Assembly: GCF_023156195.1 (NCBI RefSeq)
Contig: NZ_JAKUKA010000001.1
Location: forward strand, 4,402,001 to 4,466,000
From: Chitinophaga sedimenti
Lineage (GTDB): Bacteria > Bacteroidota > Bacteroidia > Chitinophagales > Chitinophagaceae
Direction: 5' to 3'
DNA length: 64,000 nt
Within the stretch, counting starts at the first letter, position 1. Each line of letters begins with the position of its first letter. The notes under the pieces are model-generated. The model saw nothing but the letters and a program-made list of their open reading frames with translations, made no database searches and was not told where the DNA came from. Positions 1 through 10,482 of this stretch are shown here, piece after piece. Position numbers and translations under genes: made by a program.

Positions 1-1341
1 CCCCAGTTGGTGGCATCGTCCTGGTCGAGGCCGTAATTAGCGTAAGTCAGTTGCACGCGCAGGTACCAACGCTTGTAAGTGTACGACGCGATGCCCAGTA
101 CTTTCACGGAAGTTGGCCCCCAGCGGGTGGGCAAGCGACTGATTATAATGCGCGTAATTCGCGAAGGAGTTACGGAAAGAATAGGTATAAGGCCGCACGA
201 CATTATACTCGCCCCGGAAGTCCAGTTTTTTCACTTTAAACAGATCGAAGGAGCGGAAGCCGAGTTGCATGCCCCACTTGTTGGCCCACCAGCCTTTACC
301 GTTACTGCCGAAAAATTCACTCAGCTTGAATTCGTCGAGGACGAACTGGCCATAGGTGGTTACTTTCGGCAGCACTTTATATTTTACGTTGAGGCCGATC
401 ATTGCATTATCCGAGGAACCTACTGAAAATTCAGCAGGTCGGAGGAAGATGATCGGGTTCATGTAGGTCCAGTCGAAACCGCGCTTGCGTCTTGAGGTGG
501 TATCGTAGTCGTTCCACATTACTGCGTCAAAAAGGCCTACAGTTATTTTTTTGTTGATGTTCCAGTCGAGGAAGTGGAATACACCCCACTTCTTGTAGTA
601 GCCAGCATCGGCTTCCGCTTCTCTGAACCCTAAACTCTTCAGGTCCACGGAACTGTGCCCACATGGAAGTGTATTGCACGTTACCGAGATTTAGCGTGGC
701 TTTGAGGTATGGATAACTGAAGGGAACATCGGAAAGGATTAAGGAACGGTAGCCGTCGCCGATGGAATTGCTACCATAGCCCATTGTCATGTTCAGAAAC
801 TTGCTTGGGGTGTACGAGAGCATGGCGCTCACATATGCGTAATCAAATGCTTTACCACCAGAAAAATCGCGGATTTCGCCCTGACCTGGAACTACCCGGT
901 GTTTGCGGATAAACGTATCAAGATAAACAGGGAAGGCGCCCTGGTTTTCAAAGAAGTAAGATTCGAAGTACAGCTGTTTGCCAATATTGCCCTGAATAGA
1001 CGCCCCTCGAGTGTTAAGCCACGTATTTTTACCGCCACCTGCATTGGTGCGACCAACATTGAGGTCGGCATGGAGGTCCATAAAAACGTTAAAGTCAGGC
1101 TGCTTTATTTCGATGAGGTGTTCGTAGAAGAGTTTACGGTAAAGCCAGTTGTTTTTATCGTTACTAACTACGCTAGAGTCATAACGAAGCACTGCCTTCA
1201 ACGCAGTGTGATGGTTCACCGTATCAATGTAGATCTCCCGGGTGTCTATATGGTTATAGACAGATATCGTCGTGTCCTTTTTTGGGCATGCGTGGTAGAT
1301 ATTACCAGAATACCGAAGAAGATGCAAAATAACAATTTCAT
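1..1341 (-). CDS. Wzi/RemB-like outer-membrane beta-barrel protein, C-terminus beyond window
   Basis: This is the last gene of the polysaccharide locus and runs off the left edge of the window. The start at 1341 gives a clear signal peptide (MKLLFCIFFGILVISTTHAQ). The rest is rich in alternating aromatic and polar strands, as in outer-membrane barrels. It resembles the capsule-assembly Wzi / gliding RemB type proteins found near Bacteroidota surface-polysaccharide genes. Such proteins help retain or assemble polysaccharide at the outer membrane; that role is inferred here. The frame is broken three times: in the A6 run at 1278-1283 (A7 restores it), near 651-653, and near 107. After the last break the frame stays open to base 1. 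Moderate confidence in the family, high confidence that it is an outer-membrane protein. Confidence 0.6.
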
Positions 1342-1404
1342 TAGGATATGTATATTTCCGGATGCAAATGTAACCTTCTCAGCGAAACCGTGAGGTATGC
1401 CATT

Positions 1405-2541
1405 CTACAATTGCATGCCTGTTGAATGTTCTTTGAAATCGTGAAGCAACTCAAAGTATCTTTCAAAAACAACACGCTCACTATATTGTGCTAACATTTT
1501 CTGGCGACCATTTTCGCCCATTTGTTTTCTCTCCTTATCCGACAAACCAATCATCCACATCATTTTCACAGCAAGATCCTCCGAATTTCTGGCCTGGCAT
1601 AATAAACCGGAGTGTTTATCATCTACCAACTCCCGACAGCCGGGAATATCGCTAACGATCAATGGCAAAGCCATCGAGGCACTTTCCATCAGTACCATTG
1701 ACATCCCCTCTCTATATGATGGCAATACGACACAGGAATATTCCTGTAAAATTTTCCGCACATCATCTACACTTCCAAGATACTTTATGACCCCCTCCTT
1801 TTCCCATTCTTCTATCTGGGCAAATGGAATTGCCGTTGGATTATCAATATTTGCGGCGCCTAACAAAGCGAATTGCACAGCAGGATATTCTTTCAACACT
1901 ATTCTTGCTGCCTCTACATATTCTTTAATGCCCTTATCATATAACATTCGCGCCGGTAGCACAAACCGGACACCAAACTGCTCCGGATTAACCTGTTCAA
2001 TGGGCGCGAAGTAGTCGCAATTTATCCCCTCTCCCGGTAAAACGAACGCCTGCTTGGCTTTTACTAACTTCTTAGATACAAAAATTTCTCTATCATCGTC
2101 ATTGAGAAACCAAACCGATTTTACTTTTCTTAAAGCCACTTTGTAAAGCATACGCGCCACGGAAGGAACAATACCCTTATTTATGAACGTAAAGCCCAAG
2201 CCGGTAATCACCGCAATTACGGGGATTTTAACCACTCGAGCTGCGAGGGAGCCATATATATTGGGTTTAATCGTATACTGAAAAATAATATCGGGCCGTT
2301 CAGATCTGTATAAAGTTATTAATTCCCGAATTAATTTTAACTCGTTAACAGGTCCAACACCTCGTCCCTGCATATATTGAAGTGCTATAAACTTCACTCC
2401 AATATCCTTAAGCTCCTTCACAAATTGGTCCGAATTGGCCACCACAACCACTTCGTGTCCCTTTTTAACTAGTTCGCCCAGCAGGCCCTTGCGAAACTTA
2501 TAGAAACTCCAGGAAGTATTAGAAACCAGCAAGACTTTCAT
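1405..2541 (-). CDS. Glycosyltransferase family 4 (GT-B fold)
   Basis: An intact protein of 378 residues. The N-terminus (MKVLLVSNTSWSFYKFRKGL) is a Rossmann strand followed by the acceptor-side helix. A second Rossmann domain begins near residue 190 (RFVLPARMLYDKGIKEYVEA). The nucleotide-sugar site is seen in the segment SYREGMSMVLMESASMALP, including the E-x7-E pattern typical of GT4 retaining enzymes. It probably adds one sugar to the lipid-linked repeat unit on the cytoplasmic face. It lies 7 bases after the beta-helix gene and ends 63 bases before the barrel gene. The ATG at 2541 is preferred over a TTG one codon upstream. Donor and acceptor cannot be read from sequence. Confidence 0.88.
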   Translation of the reverse strand: MKVLLVSNTSWSFYKFRKGLLGELVKKGHEVVVVANSDQFVKELKDIGVKFIALQYMQGRGVGPVNELKLIRELITLYRSERPDIIFQYTIKPNIYGSLAARVVKIPVIAVITGLGFTFINKGIVPSVARMLYKVALRKVKSVWFLNDDDREIFVSKKLVKAKQAFVLPGEGINCDYFAPIEQVNPEQFGVRFVLPARMLYDKGIKEYVEAARIVLKEYPAVQFALLGAANIDNPTAIPFAQIEEWEKEGVIKYLGSVDDVRKILQEYSCVVLPSYREGMSMVLMESASMALPLIVSDIPGCRELVDDKHSGLLCQARNSEDLAVKMMWMIGLSDKERKQMGENGRQKMLAQYSERVVFERYFELLHDFKEHSTGMQL

Positions 2542-2548
2542 CAATCAA

Positions 2549-3820
2549 TCATTTTTTTAGCATTTCCGACGGAAAGTTGTTGCCCGACACGCGATTCTTT
2601 CTTTCATTCAAATTTATCTGCGGCTTTATCTTGGCATTTAATTTTATTGGCTTATAGCTATTCTTAGAAATAGCTACCCCTTCTTCCAAGTTACGCAGCA
2701 CAATGTCCGACACAAGCCCGGATTCACCGGTAATGCTGAGGGTATTACCCGAAATTACTGAACCCTGTCTACAAGCTTTATCAGACTCCAAAGAAATAAG
2801 GGATCTTTCTCCACGATTTCTTACAGTTTTTAACGACAGTCCTGAAGGTATGTTTTCATTACTTACAAAATTATCCTTCACGTAAATTGGACCTATTTTA
2901 CGTCTGCCAGAGTTCCAGATTAAAATACCAAAGTCAGATCCAGTTAGCTTATTATTTAAAATGGAAATGTTTCCCAGATCTTCTTCGACGTGGATATTTC
3001 TGTCATAGCCACTCACTGTATTATTAACAACCTCAACATTTTCTACGTTATACTCTAATACAATGCCAGCCCGACCGAATTGTCGTGTATAACGGAGGTC
3101 ATTACGGACAATGTTTCCCGTGATCTTGCCAGAAGCGACGTTATTTACATAAATACCATCTCCATACTCATCGTATAAGCCTCCATCAGGTGTTGGATTC
3201 AATCCCCACGTATTAAAAATTTGATTTTTATTCAACAACATCTTTTTTACCCTATCGCCAACAGGCGCATCGTGAAAAAGAGTATTTCCAATATAAATGC
3301 CCTGCCCGTAAACATTTTTTACTACACATTGCTCAATAGATACAGACTTGCAATTGATAACCCCTATGCCGATACGGTAAGAATTTGGCACATCATAGTA
3401 TGGATGCTTCGCCGTATAGGGAACATTGTTGCCTTCGACCTGCACATATTTAACCGCTACGTCCATCGCAGGCTTGTGAGCATCTCCCTCGATATATATT
3501 AAATTAATAAAGTTGGACGACTTGATAACTGGCCGATTGCCTCCTTTGACAATTCCTTTTATTTGTATAGATCCTGCTGAATTAGAATTTACATAAATTG
3601 GCCTGGAAATATAGTAGCGTCCATAGGGAATCTCCAGCACACCGCCAGCCTTGGCCAATACAGCAACCGCCTTGTCAAACGCCGGAGAATCATCTGTTTT
3701 CCCGTCCCCTTTTGCGCCGTAACTTTTTATATTCAAGCGCTTTGACTGAGCATGAACGTTAACTCTGCATAACCCAGTTATTATTATGCATGCTAAAAAG
3801 AAAAAAATTCTAATACCCAT
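2549..3820 (-). CDS. Secreted right-handed parallel beta-helix protein (pectate-lyase-like fold)
   Basis: An intact protein of 423 residues with a signal peptide ending near HAQ. It carries the N-terminal motif of the pectate-lyase superfamily (YGAKGDGKTDDSPAFDKAV), which is common to polygalacturonases and phage tailspikes. Many short strand repeats follow (for example KITGNIVRND, VEVVNNTVSGYD, ISILNNKLTGSD). Its start ATG overlaps the stop codon of the upstream glycosyltransferase by one base, so it is translated as part of the polysaccharide operon. In such loci, secreted beta-helix proteins can be lyases, hydrolases or epimerases of the polymer; the reaction here is unknown. I see no definite catalytic triad. 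Confidence is high for the fold and low for the activity. Confidence 0.8.
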   Translation of the reverse strand: MGIRIFFFLACIIITGLCRVNVHAQSKRLNIKSYGAKGDGKTDDSPAFDKAVAVLAKAGGVLEIPYGRYYISRPIYVNSNSAGSIQIKGIVKGGNRPVIKSSNFINLIYIEGDAHKPAMDVAVKYVQVEGNNVPYTAKHPYYDVPNSYRIGIGVINCKSVSIEQCVVKNVYGQGIYIGNTLFHDAPVGDRVKKMLLNKNQIFNTWGLNPTPDGGLYDEYGDGIYVNNVASGKITGNIVRNDLRYTRQFGRAGIVLEYNVENVEVVNNTVSGYDRNIHVEEDLGNISILNNKLTGSDFGILIWNSGRRKIGPIYVKDNFVSNENIPSGLSLKTVRNRGERSLISLESDKACRQGSVISGNTLSITGESGLVSDIVLRNLEEGVAISKNSYKPIKLNAKIKPQINLNERKNRVSGNNFPSEMLKK

Positions 3821-4897
3821 CAAATGAGATTTTTATAAAGCTCATAATAGTTATCAATCATATACTCCAATGAATATTCCTTAATCTTTCTGCTGTTAGC
3901 CGCGATTACTTCCTGACAAAAAACGTCGTCCAGGCACTGCCTGATTTTTATAGCAACACTTTCTGGCTTATTGTCGAAAAGGCACTGTGATGTCCCCACC
4001 ACATCCATGATTCCCGGAACCCGGGAACCTATAAACGGCCGCTTACAGCGCATTGCTTCCAGTGTAACTCCTGACAAGCCTTCATAATCAGAACATAGTA
4101 TATTTATATCGGCCGAAGCCATAAGTTGACTAACGTCATGCACCATACCAAGGAAAAGCACTGGTCTTCACATTTCAAGGTGCGTGCCAAGCTCTCAAAT
4201 TCAACCTTGTTTTCCCGTTCCCGCAAGAAAAAGTTTGAAGCCAGGGCCAAGTTTGGACAGTGCTTTTATCACGATATCCTGTCGTTTTGGTGCATCTAGT
4301 CGGGCGACCATCAATAAACTAGTATGAGTGTCCGACAAGGCATTACTTTGCCCTTCCTCCTCTATGTTTTCTCCTGAAAGTTTCACTCCATTGCTGATGA
4401 CCACCACACGTTGACTATATGCCCCCAGCCACTTATCTAAAATATTTTTTACCGCCGGTGTAATTGCGATGACCCTGTCATAGAGCGAATAAATCAAACG
4501 TTCGGCGGGACGAAAAAACATTCCCCAGCCGTCCGTTTGCAGTGCTGTGCTCCGTAAAAACTAATTTTGTCTTCACTTTGAAAAGTAGCTTCAATAAAGC
4601 TACCCAGTAAAGGGATGGAAAAAGATGAGCATGAACAACCTCATAACCACCCGAGACAATTATCTTTCTTAGCTTTAAAAGTATATTCGGGCTATAAACC
4701 GATTTCCCGAGAGTAATGATCTCGATCCCGCTCGCCCGAAGCTCGTCAACATAGGCATCAACTGTGTTGGTATTACACAGTTGCACAACCGTAAATGCCA
4801 CATGCTGCTTTTTAGTGAATTCCTTCAAAAAATTCACCAGCAGCTTTTCCGCTCCTCCAGGTCCAAAACTGTTAATTACATATAAAATTCGCATCAT
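3820..4897 (-). CDS. Glycosyltransferase family 4 (three apparent frameshifts)
   Basis: The N-terminus contains the classical GT4 motif (NSFGPGGAEKLLVNF), and a second Rossmann domain (LLMVARLDAPKRQDIVIKAL) follows. The C-terminal part carries the donor site (LCSDYEGLSGVTLEAMRCKRP). The frame is interrupted at about 4511-4516 (a T-run in coding sense), at about 4205-4212 near GGAAAAC, and near 4163 in CCAGTG. Small corrections give one continuous protein of about 358 residues. ATG at 4897 is chosen because the longer reading uses TTG. The stop shares one base with the start of the beta-helix gene. It is predicted to extend the repeat unit. Since all domains of an ordinary GT4 enzyme are present, sequence error is more likely than a pseudogene. 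Confidence 0.78.
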
Positions 4898-4902
4898 GGT
4901 TA

Positions 4903-5913
4903 TTATAAACATCTGCAAATAGTGCGCTCCCAGCGTCGCGCTAACTTCTCCACCGAAAACTCCTCCTCAACGATCATCGCGCCCGCACGCCCCATTTCCC
5001 TCCGAAGACTGTCATTTTTTAGCAGTGTGATTAACGCATATTCCCACTCAGGGCCAGATGAGGCGCCCATCCCACAATTTTTCCGGGCAAGCAAGTCCGC
5101 ATTCATGCCAACAGGGCTTACCACTACCGGCAAGCCACAAGCCATATATGTCAGCATTTTAAAACTGCATTTGCCCCGTGACCAGTCGTCAAAAAAAAGC
5201 GGCATAATGCCAATACTCATTTTCTGCAGGCATTGCACCTCCGTATCAACAGACCATGGTATATAGTCCACCCTTAGAGGGTCGAGCATTTTAAATTCAG
5301 GAGGCCGGTCCGCAACAATCATTAAGCGGGCCGTTTTCGCAACATTCAAAACATTAACGAGGGCGCTTTCTATAGAATATAAATACTTGAAACCACTACT
5401 ACTTCCAGACCACCCTATCACCAAATCTTCTTGTTGTGCTTCAACGGGGGTATATCGGCTGGTGTCAACAGCTGTCGGTATTATCTCGATATTGGAGTTA
5501 AACTTGGAGAACCACTCAGCAAGGTAGCTATTTCCGCAAACAACTATATCCGCCAACTTACCTAAGGCAGCGGCAGCCTTGCCACCTCTGTGCAGAAAAA
5601 TAGCGTCGTCAACGTCAAATATACGGGGAGCCTTAAGAAAGCGTTCACAGGTATACATGGTAGACATCATCTCGCGCTGTATAATCGACAAATCATACCT
5701 ATAGGAGCAAAAGCTCTTCAAAGCACGCTCTGCCAGATGCACACCTGCCCAAAGTGGCCTATAAGCCTTCGTTGGTGGAGGATAATTTCCAAATACGGCA
5801 TGAAAATCCTTTGTCTCGATGCCCCTTTTTCTCCATTCACCAATAAACTGCCGGATCCTGAATCTGGAGGACGGGTCATTTAGCCCTCCCGTATATGTCG
5901 CTATCCTAGGCAT
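4903..5913 (-). CDS. Glycosyltransferase, GT-B type
   Basis: An intact protein of 336 residues. The central region has a conserved segment (RIFDVDDAIFL) seen in a set of Bacteroidota GT4-like enzymes. The C-terminal domain (DLVIGWSGSSSGFKYL, then LTYAMCG-type LTYMACGLPVVVSPVGMNADLL) resembles the nucleotide-sugar binding half of GT1/GT4 proteins. The start ATG overlaps the end of the polymerase gene by 8 bases, and the next glycosyltransferase follows after 5 bases, so it belongs to the same operon. It probably transfers one sugar of the repeat unit; the specificity is unknown. Confidence 0.82.
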   Translation of the reverse strand: MPRIATYTGGLNDPSSRFRIRQFIGEWRKRGIETKDFHAVFGNYPPPTKAYRPLWAGVHLAERALKSFCSYRYDLSIIQREMMSTMYTCERFLKAPRIFDVDDAIFLHRGGKAAAALGKLADIVVCGNSYLAEWFSKFNSNIEIIPTAVDTSRYTPVEAQQEDLVIGWSGSSSGFKYLYSIESALVNVLNVAKTARLMIVADRPPEFKMLDPLRVDYIPWSVDTEVQCLQKMSIGIMPLFFDDWSRGKCSFKMLTYMACGLPVVVSPVGMNADLLARKNCGMGASSGPEWEYALITLLKNDSLRREMGRAGAMIVEEEFSVEKLARRWERTICRCL

Positions 5914-7096
5914 GAGATAAAATTCGTTTAGTATTTAGGTAATTCAAATAACATATAATAAACGGAAGTGAATATATTGTCCGGAAGTACCCCAGATTTA
6001 TAAACCCAAGCTCAAATAACATGTAAGTCGAAAATAAAAGGATGAAATCGGCGACTGATATCAGATTCTTTCGAAGGAAATAACAAAAACCTCCATAAAA
6101 GAACAGTAGCAACACCAGCGATCCGCGCAGCCAGAAAATAATTAGGCCGGAATCTCCGAGGAAAAACTCATTACTGTTCGTGATGCCGATCGGTCGAAAC
6201 GGATGTTCTTTAATGAAATTAATCATTGGTACTAAAGTTGAACTAGACGAATACCGGCCAGCAACTCCATGACCTTCGTCGGAAAACGCTGCTATTAATT
6301 CTGTTACTGAGAAATATTCAAGCAAATCCGACAATAGAAACGCAGCAACAACAGAAAGCAAAAACGTTCCTATGATAAACCGAACCCAAACAATTGGCCG
6401 ATTATAGTTAGATATCAATATATACAGAACTCCGATTGCAGTAAACACATAAGCCGTAACCGATCTTAAAAAAGCGACGAGATCAGAAACAAATAGGCTA
6501 CCAGCAGAAATTTACGCTCCCGCTTAATCTGGTAGGTTTTATAGTTAAGTAAAAAAAAAATAAAAAAATAAAAACCCGCAATAGAATGGGTAGCAAAGGT
6601 AAGCACTGGCTTACGCCCCCAATCTAACATTATCATTAGCAAATCCGGATAAAAAGCGGAGTACGAATTTTTAAGAATAGGGGAAATGTCGTATACCTTG
6701 GTAATGATCATTACTGCGCCGACTAGCAATAAAACACTTACATAGAACAACAAACTTTCACTCCAACCACCGACAGGAATATCCCGCCAGCGAATAGAAA
6801 TCATTAATACAAATCCCAAAAACGGGAGCAATGCTCCGTAAGTATATTCGGATAGCGGAGATATAAGAGTTGCTAATATTAATATCGCGATAATACCCAA
6901 CCCTGTAAACAAGCCAATTGAGTCGATTTTCTTTCTTAAATACACCAACCCCAAAAAAAAAACAAAATAGTATTAACCAGTTGAACACTTCCAGACGTCC
7001 TTGTATCTCACCTCCTATAGAAGTGGGTAGAAACAGGCCCAGAAGGAACAGTAGCGATATTAACCAAGATTGTATTTTCTCTATTGTTAATTTCAT
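5906..7096 (-). CDS. O-antigen/exopolysaccharide polymerase, Wzy type (two frameshifts)
   Basis: A very hydrophobic protein of about 396 residues with roughly ten membrane segments (for example ISLLFLLGLFLPTSIGG and FYFFIFFLLN). A hydrophilic loop of the kind seen in Wzy and O-antigen ligases is present (LTFATHSIAGFYF region and the GHGVAGRYSSSS segment). Position among flippase, transferases and chain-length regulator supports Wzy, which joins repeat units on the periplasmic side. Breaks lie in the run of ten A at 6953-6962 and in the A6 run at 6468-6473. Adding one base at the latter joins SSLF to LRSVTAYVFTAIG. The start ATG overlaps the previous gene's TGA (ATGA). Confidence 0.78.
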
Positions 7097-8171
7097 ACCC
7101 TCTCGATAGCTTTTCTTAAATCGCCCTCGCGATCGCTTTCTCGAATTTTCTGAAAAATGGATTTGTTGATCGTGCTTTTAACCGGCTTTAAATTGCTGTT
7201 GAAATCTTGATAATTTAACCTTTCATAATTCAATAAGAAATAATCGCCAATCTTTTCAAATTTAACAATCGGAATTATTCCATATTCCGGTACTCACCAA
7301 GTTTGGTTGGATTCGCAACAATATTTACCGCACTATTATCTCTCAAAATAAATCCATAATGCGCGAGGGTATAATATGCGGGAAGTTCTTTAGGTGTAAC
7401 AGATAATACTGTCACCATTGCTTCATCCAATCCGTATTTATCAAGTTTCGCCCGAAACGCTGCCGGTTCTCCGGTTAAAATTATGTACTTATAGTTTTCT
7501 CTCCGCTGGCTACTAATTAGTTGCAACATCAGGTCTACATTCTGCCATACCTGGCAGTTTCCACTATACATTATAACAACGTCGCCCTCCTGTATTCTTA
7601 ATTGTGACCTTAACAACTCTTCTCCTTCATTCGTGACGCCTGTGCCTGGCTGATTTACTATATAATATACAACGTTTTCGGAAGTGAGTGATGGATATTT
7701 TGATTCGTAAAACTTCTTCATAGCATCTGTCACATGTATTAGTAATCGTGAGCGATGAAAGAAATAATACTCCAGCCAACCATATAACCTAGAGGACATC
7801 CGCTGACCTCTCATCGCAAATTCTTCAGGAACTGCGCCATGTACGTCGATGACAAGTCGATACTGCCGTCCCATCAAAATAAACTGCGGCCAAACTTTTA
7901 ACAGACGAATGATTGAATGACTGTATATAAATTTAGCTGACCTCAGAATACGGAGTATCAGAAAAAAATGTAAAAAAGCGTTGCAATATATGACTTCGAG
8001 CAGCGGGTCGACCTGCTGCGTTCGTCGCTTTAGATTTTTAGTAAAGCTTACCTCCAGGTGTAAACGTGGTTCATTCCTGAACACCGCTTCAATATCCTCC
8101 ACACGGCGTACATACCCGTCCTTTATATTTTCGGCATTAGGAAATATCGATAAAAAAACCACTTTACTCAT
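7093..8171 (-). CDS. Glycosyltransferase, GT-B type (one frameshift near the 3' end)
   Basis: The first 297 residues run in one frame (MSKVVFLSIFPNAENIKDGY onwards). They include an acceptor domain with VIDVHGAVPEEFAMRG and a donor domain starting at GDVVIMYSGNCQVWQN. The frame then stops at 7275. One extra C near 7287 continues it as GEYPEYGIIPIVKFEKIGDY, and the frame reaches TGA at 7093-7095. That stop overlaps the start of the polymerase gene as ATGA, which strongly supports the restored reading. It is predicted to add a sugar to the lipid-linked repeat; the substrate is unknown. Confidence 0.78.
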
Positions 8172-8179
8172 GACGGCAT

Positions 8180-9301
8180 TTAATTTTGAGAACTTATAAA
8201 ATCGACTATGCTGGTCGCTGCGCTTCCATCTCCAAAAGGATTGCGACCTATTGTTAACGGTTGATCGGCAGCTTCTAAAAAGCGCTCGGCGACGCTAACA
8301 ATCTTTTCAACATTCGTACCAACGAGGAAAACACTATTTCCTTCCAGCGCCTCAGGGCGTTCCGTGTTCTCACGCATTACAAGCACTGGTTTACTTAATG
8401 TGGGCGCCTCCTCCTGTATACCACCGCTATCCGTCAAAATAAGAAAAGCACGTTTCATCAACCAAACAAATGCAGGGTATGCCAGTGGTGAGATAAGCTT
8501 TACGTTTGGAATATTTGAGAGTAATTTATTTACTGGTTGCTGAACATTAGGGTTCAGGTGTACGGGGTAAACGACTGAAACGTTAGCTTTCTCTGCAATC
8601 TTTGCAATGGCCCTACAAATATTTTCAAAACCTTCGCCAAAGTTTTCACGCCGGTGTCCTGTCACCAACACTATCCGCGAGGAGAAGTCAATTTGCTTCT
8701 TTAAGCCCTCAATCTCAGGATCCACTATATCCTCGACTTTTTCTTTTGCTATCAGTAATGCGTCGATCACAGTATTCCCGGTCACAACAATGCGGTCAGC
8801 AGGAATACCCTCTTTAAGCAAATTAGCTTTCGACAAATCAGTTGGAGCAAAATGGTAATCCGCTATTTTAGAAGTTAACTGCCTGTTCAATTCTTCAGGA
8901 TAGGGAGAATATTTGTCATTTGTCCTCAATCCCGCTTCAACATGGCAAACTTTGGTCTTAGCGTAAAACGCACTTAACGCAACCATAGTTGAAGTAGTAG
9001 TATCCCCGTGAACAAATGTGTAATCGGGTATATATTCGGCAAACACCTTTTTCATACCCAAAAGGATATTTGACGAAAGATCATAAAGCGTTTGATTAGG
9101 CTGCATCAAATTCAAATCGTAATCCGGTTTTAGGTCAAAGAAAGCCAAAACCTGATCAAGCATTTGCCGGTGTTGTGCGGTCACACAAACCTTCACCTCA
9201 AATCGGGCGTCCGCTTTAAAGGCCATCACCAGTGGCGCCATTTTTATTGCCTCCGGCCGCGTGCCAAATACGATGAGTATCCTTTTCTTATCTGAAGCCA
9301 T
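8180..9301 (-). CDS. wecB: UDP-N-acetylglucosamine 2-epimerase (non-hydrolysing)
   Basis: An intact protein of 373 residues, the normal WecB/MnaA length. It interconverts UDP-GlcNAc and UDP-ManNAc in the cytoplasm. Family marks are visible: the N-terminal GTRPEAIKMAPLV, the HVEAGLRTNDKYSPYPEELNR segment, TGHRRENFGEGF, and the GGIQEEAPTLSKPVLVMR loop that binds the uridine nucleotide. Together with the dehydrogenase at 14.4-15.7 kb it could supply UDP-ManNAcA, or just UDP-ManNAc. It lies between two glycosyltransferases with gaps of 8 and 11 bases. Confidence 0.96.
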   Translation of the reverse strand: MASDKKRILIVFGTRPEAIKMAPLVMAFKADARFEVKVCVTAQHRQMLDQVLAFFDLKPDYDLNLMQPNQTLYDLSSNILLGMKKVFAEYIPDYTFVHGDTTTSTMVALSAFYAKTKVCHVEAGLRTNDKYSPYPEELNRQLTSKIADYHFAPTDLSKANLLKEGIPADRIVVTGNTVIDALLIAKEKVEDIVDPEIEGLKKQIDFSSRIVLVTGHRRENFGEGFENICRAIAKIAEKANVSVVYPVHLNPNVQQPVNKLLSNIPNVKLISPLAYPAFVWLMKRAFLILTDSGGIQEEAPTLSKPVLVMRENTERPEALEGNSVFLVGTNVEKIVSVAERFLEAADQPLTIGRNPFGDGSAATSIVDFISSQN

Positions 9302-9312
9302 CTTATTACTGA

Positions 9313-10482
9313 TTAAATAATTGTTTTGAGTACCTTAAAGGAGAAATCACCTCGGGTAATTGCCAGTTCCAATTTATTAACTACAACGTCCAGGGTATGG
9401 TGTGCTCGTACATATCTATAACACTCCAAACCGAGTCGTCGTTTATCTACCCTTACCTGGTCCAGCATTTCTGCTATCGTATACTGATTTATGATGCGTT
9501 TTCGCCGGTAATTCATCATTCTGCCAAGTGTATATCCCGTAGTTTGAAATAGCCAGCGAAATTTATAGTTGGATACTTTTGAGTAGGACGCATCCAGCAA
9601 GCAGGTAGGTATCATCATTGCGCCACCTTCGAGGGCAGATGTTCCCATTGCAAAAAGCAAATCTACATTCTTACGGATATAACCGCTAAGTTCACTATGT
9701 GGAATCGCGCCCTTAAACACAACCTCCAACCCCACATATCGCTTTGCGAATGAAGCGACATCGCCCTTACTTTTTCCATCACCAATTATTTCAAGACGGA
9801 CCTGACTCCCCCCTTCTAAAAGGCCCAATTCACTAATTATGTATTTAAGAATCGGAATCTTAAAATCCGACAACCGGCCAATGTACGCTACTGTTATCTT
9901 AGTTCGGACTACGCCAGGTTTATCATCCAATTCCAGTAGGCGAGAAACGGGTATCGGAGTATAAGTAGGCTGTTCATTTCCCAAAGAGAAAAACTCCCGA
10001 TTTATAAAGTAATTTTCCTCATCCATAAAGGTAACACCATTATTTTTCATGGCCATTTTCATAAGCTCTCTAAAAGCGTGGTAATAGCGTGGAAAAATAT
10101 ATTTATTAATTCTCCTTAACAACGAGGGATAACTGTACTGAATGTCAGGGGGAATACGCGGGATAATTTTCAACCCATTATATGGGTGAATAAACCAAAA
10201 AAGCACCTTTGCATTTTTGTCCACAGTAGCAAGACGCGAGAATTTCTTTAGGCCCACTGGCGGAAGAATGATAATCGCATCTCGCCGGATAGGCTCGTTT
10301 ACCCCAATGATCTTTACATCGCTATCGACGGTCAGTAAACTGTAGATTCCGTCGGTATGATCGACGATAGTTACATCAAATCCTCTGATTGTGAGAGCCT
10401 TAGCTACCGTAGCAAATAATACTTCTGCCCCGCCCAATACCTTACTTGGATAATAGAAATATATACTTCTTTTAGTTTTCAA
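9313..10482 (-). CDS. Glycosyltransferase, GT-B type, TTG start
   Basis: An intact protein of 389 residues. The N-terminus (YYPSKVLGGAEVLFATVAKA) is the acceptor-side glycine loop of GT4-like enzymes. The second half (ITVAYIGRLSDFKIPILKYI, then MGTSALEGGAMMIPT) is the donor domain. No ATG lies near the 5' end. The frame starts at TTG 10480-10482, overlapping the flippase stop codon as TTGA, so translational coupling is likely. It is predicted to act on the repeat unit at the inner membrane. Confidence 0.8.
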   Translation of the reverse strand: MKTKRSIYFYYPSKVLGGAEVLFATVAKALTIRGFDVTIVDHTDGIYSLLTVDSDVKIIGVNEPIRRDAIIILPPVGLKKFSRLATVDKNAKVLFWFIHPYNGLKIIPRIPPDIQYSYPSLLRRINKYIFPRYYHAFRELMKMAMKNNGVTFMDEENYFINREFFSLGNEQPTYTPIPVSRLLELDDKPGVVRTKITVAYIGRLSDFKIPILKYIISELGLLEGGSQVRLEIIGDGKSKGDVASFAKRYVGLEVVFKGAIPHSELSGYIRKNVDLLFAMGTSALEGGAMMIPTCLLDASYSKVSNYKFRWLFQTTGYTLGRMMNYRRKRIINQYTIAEMLDQVRVDKRRLGLECYRYVRAHHTLDVVVNKLELAITRGDFSFKVLKTII

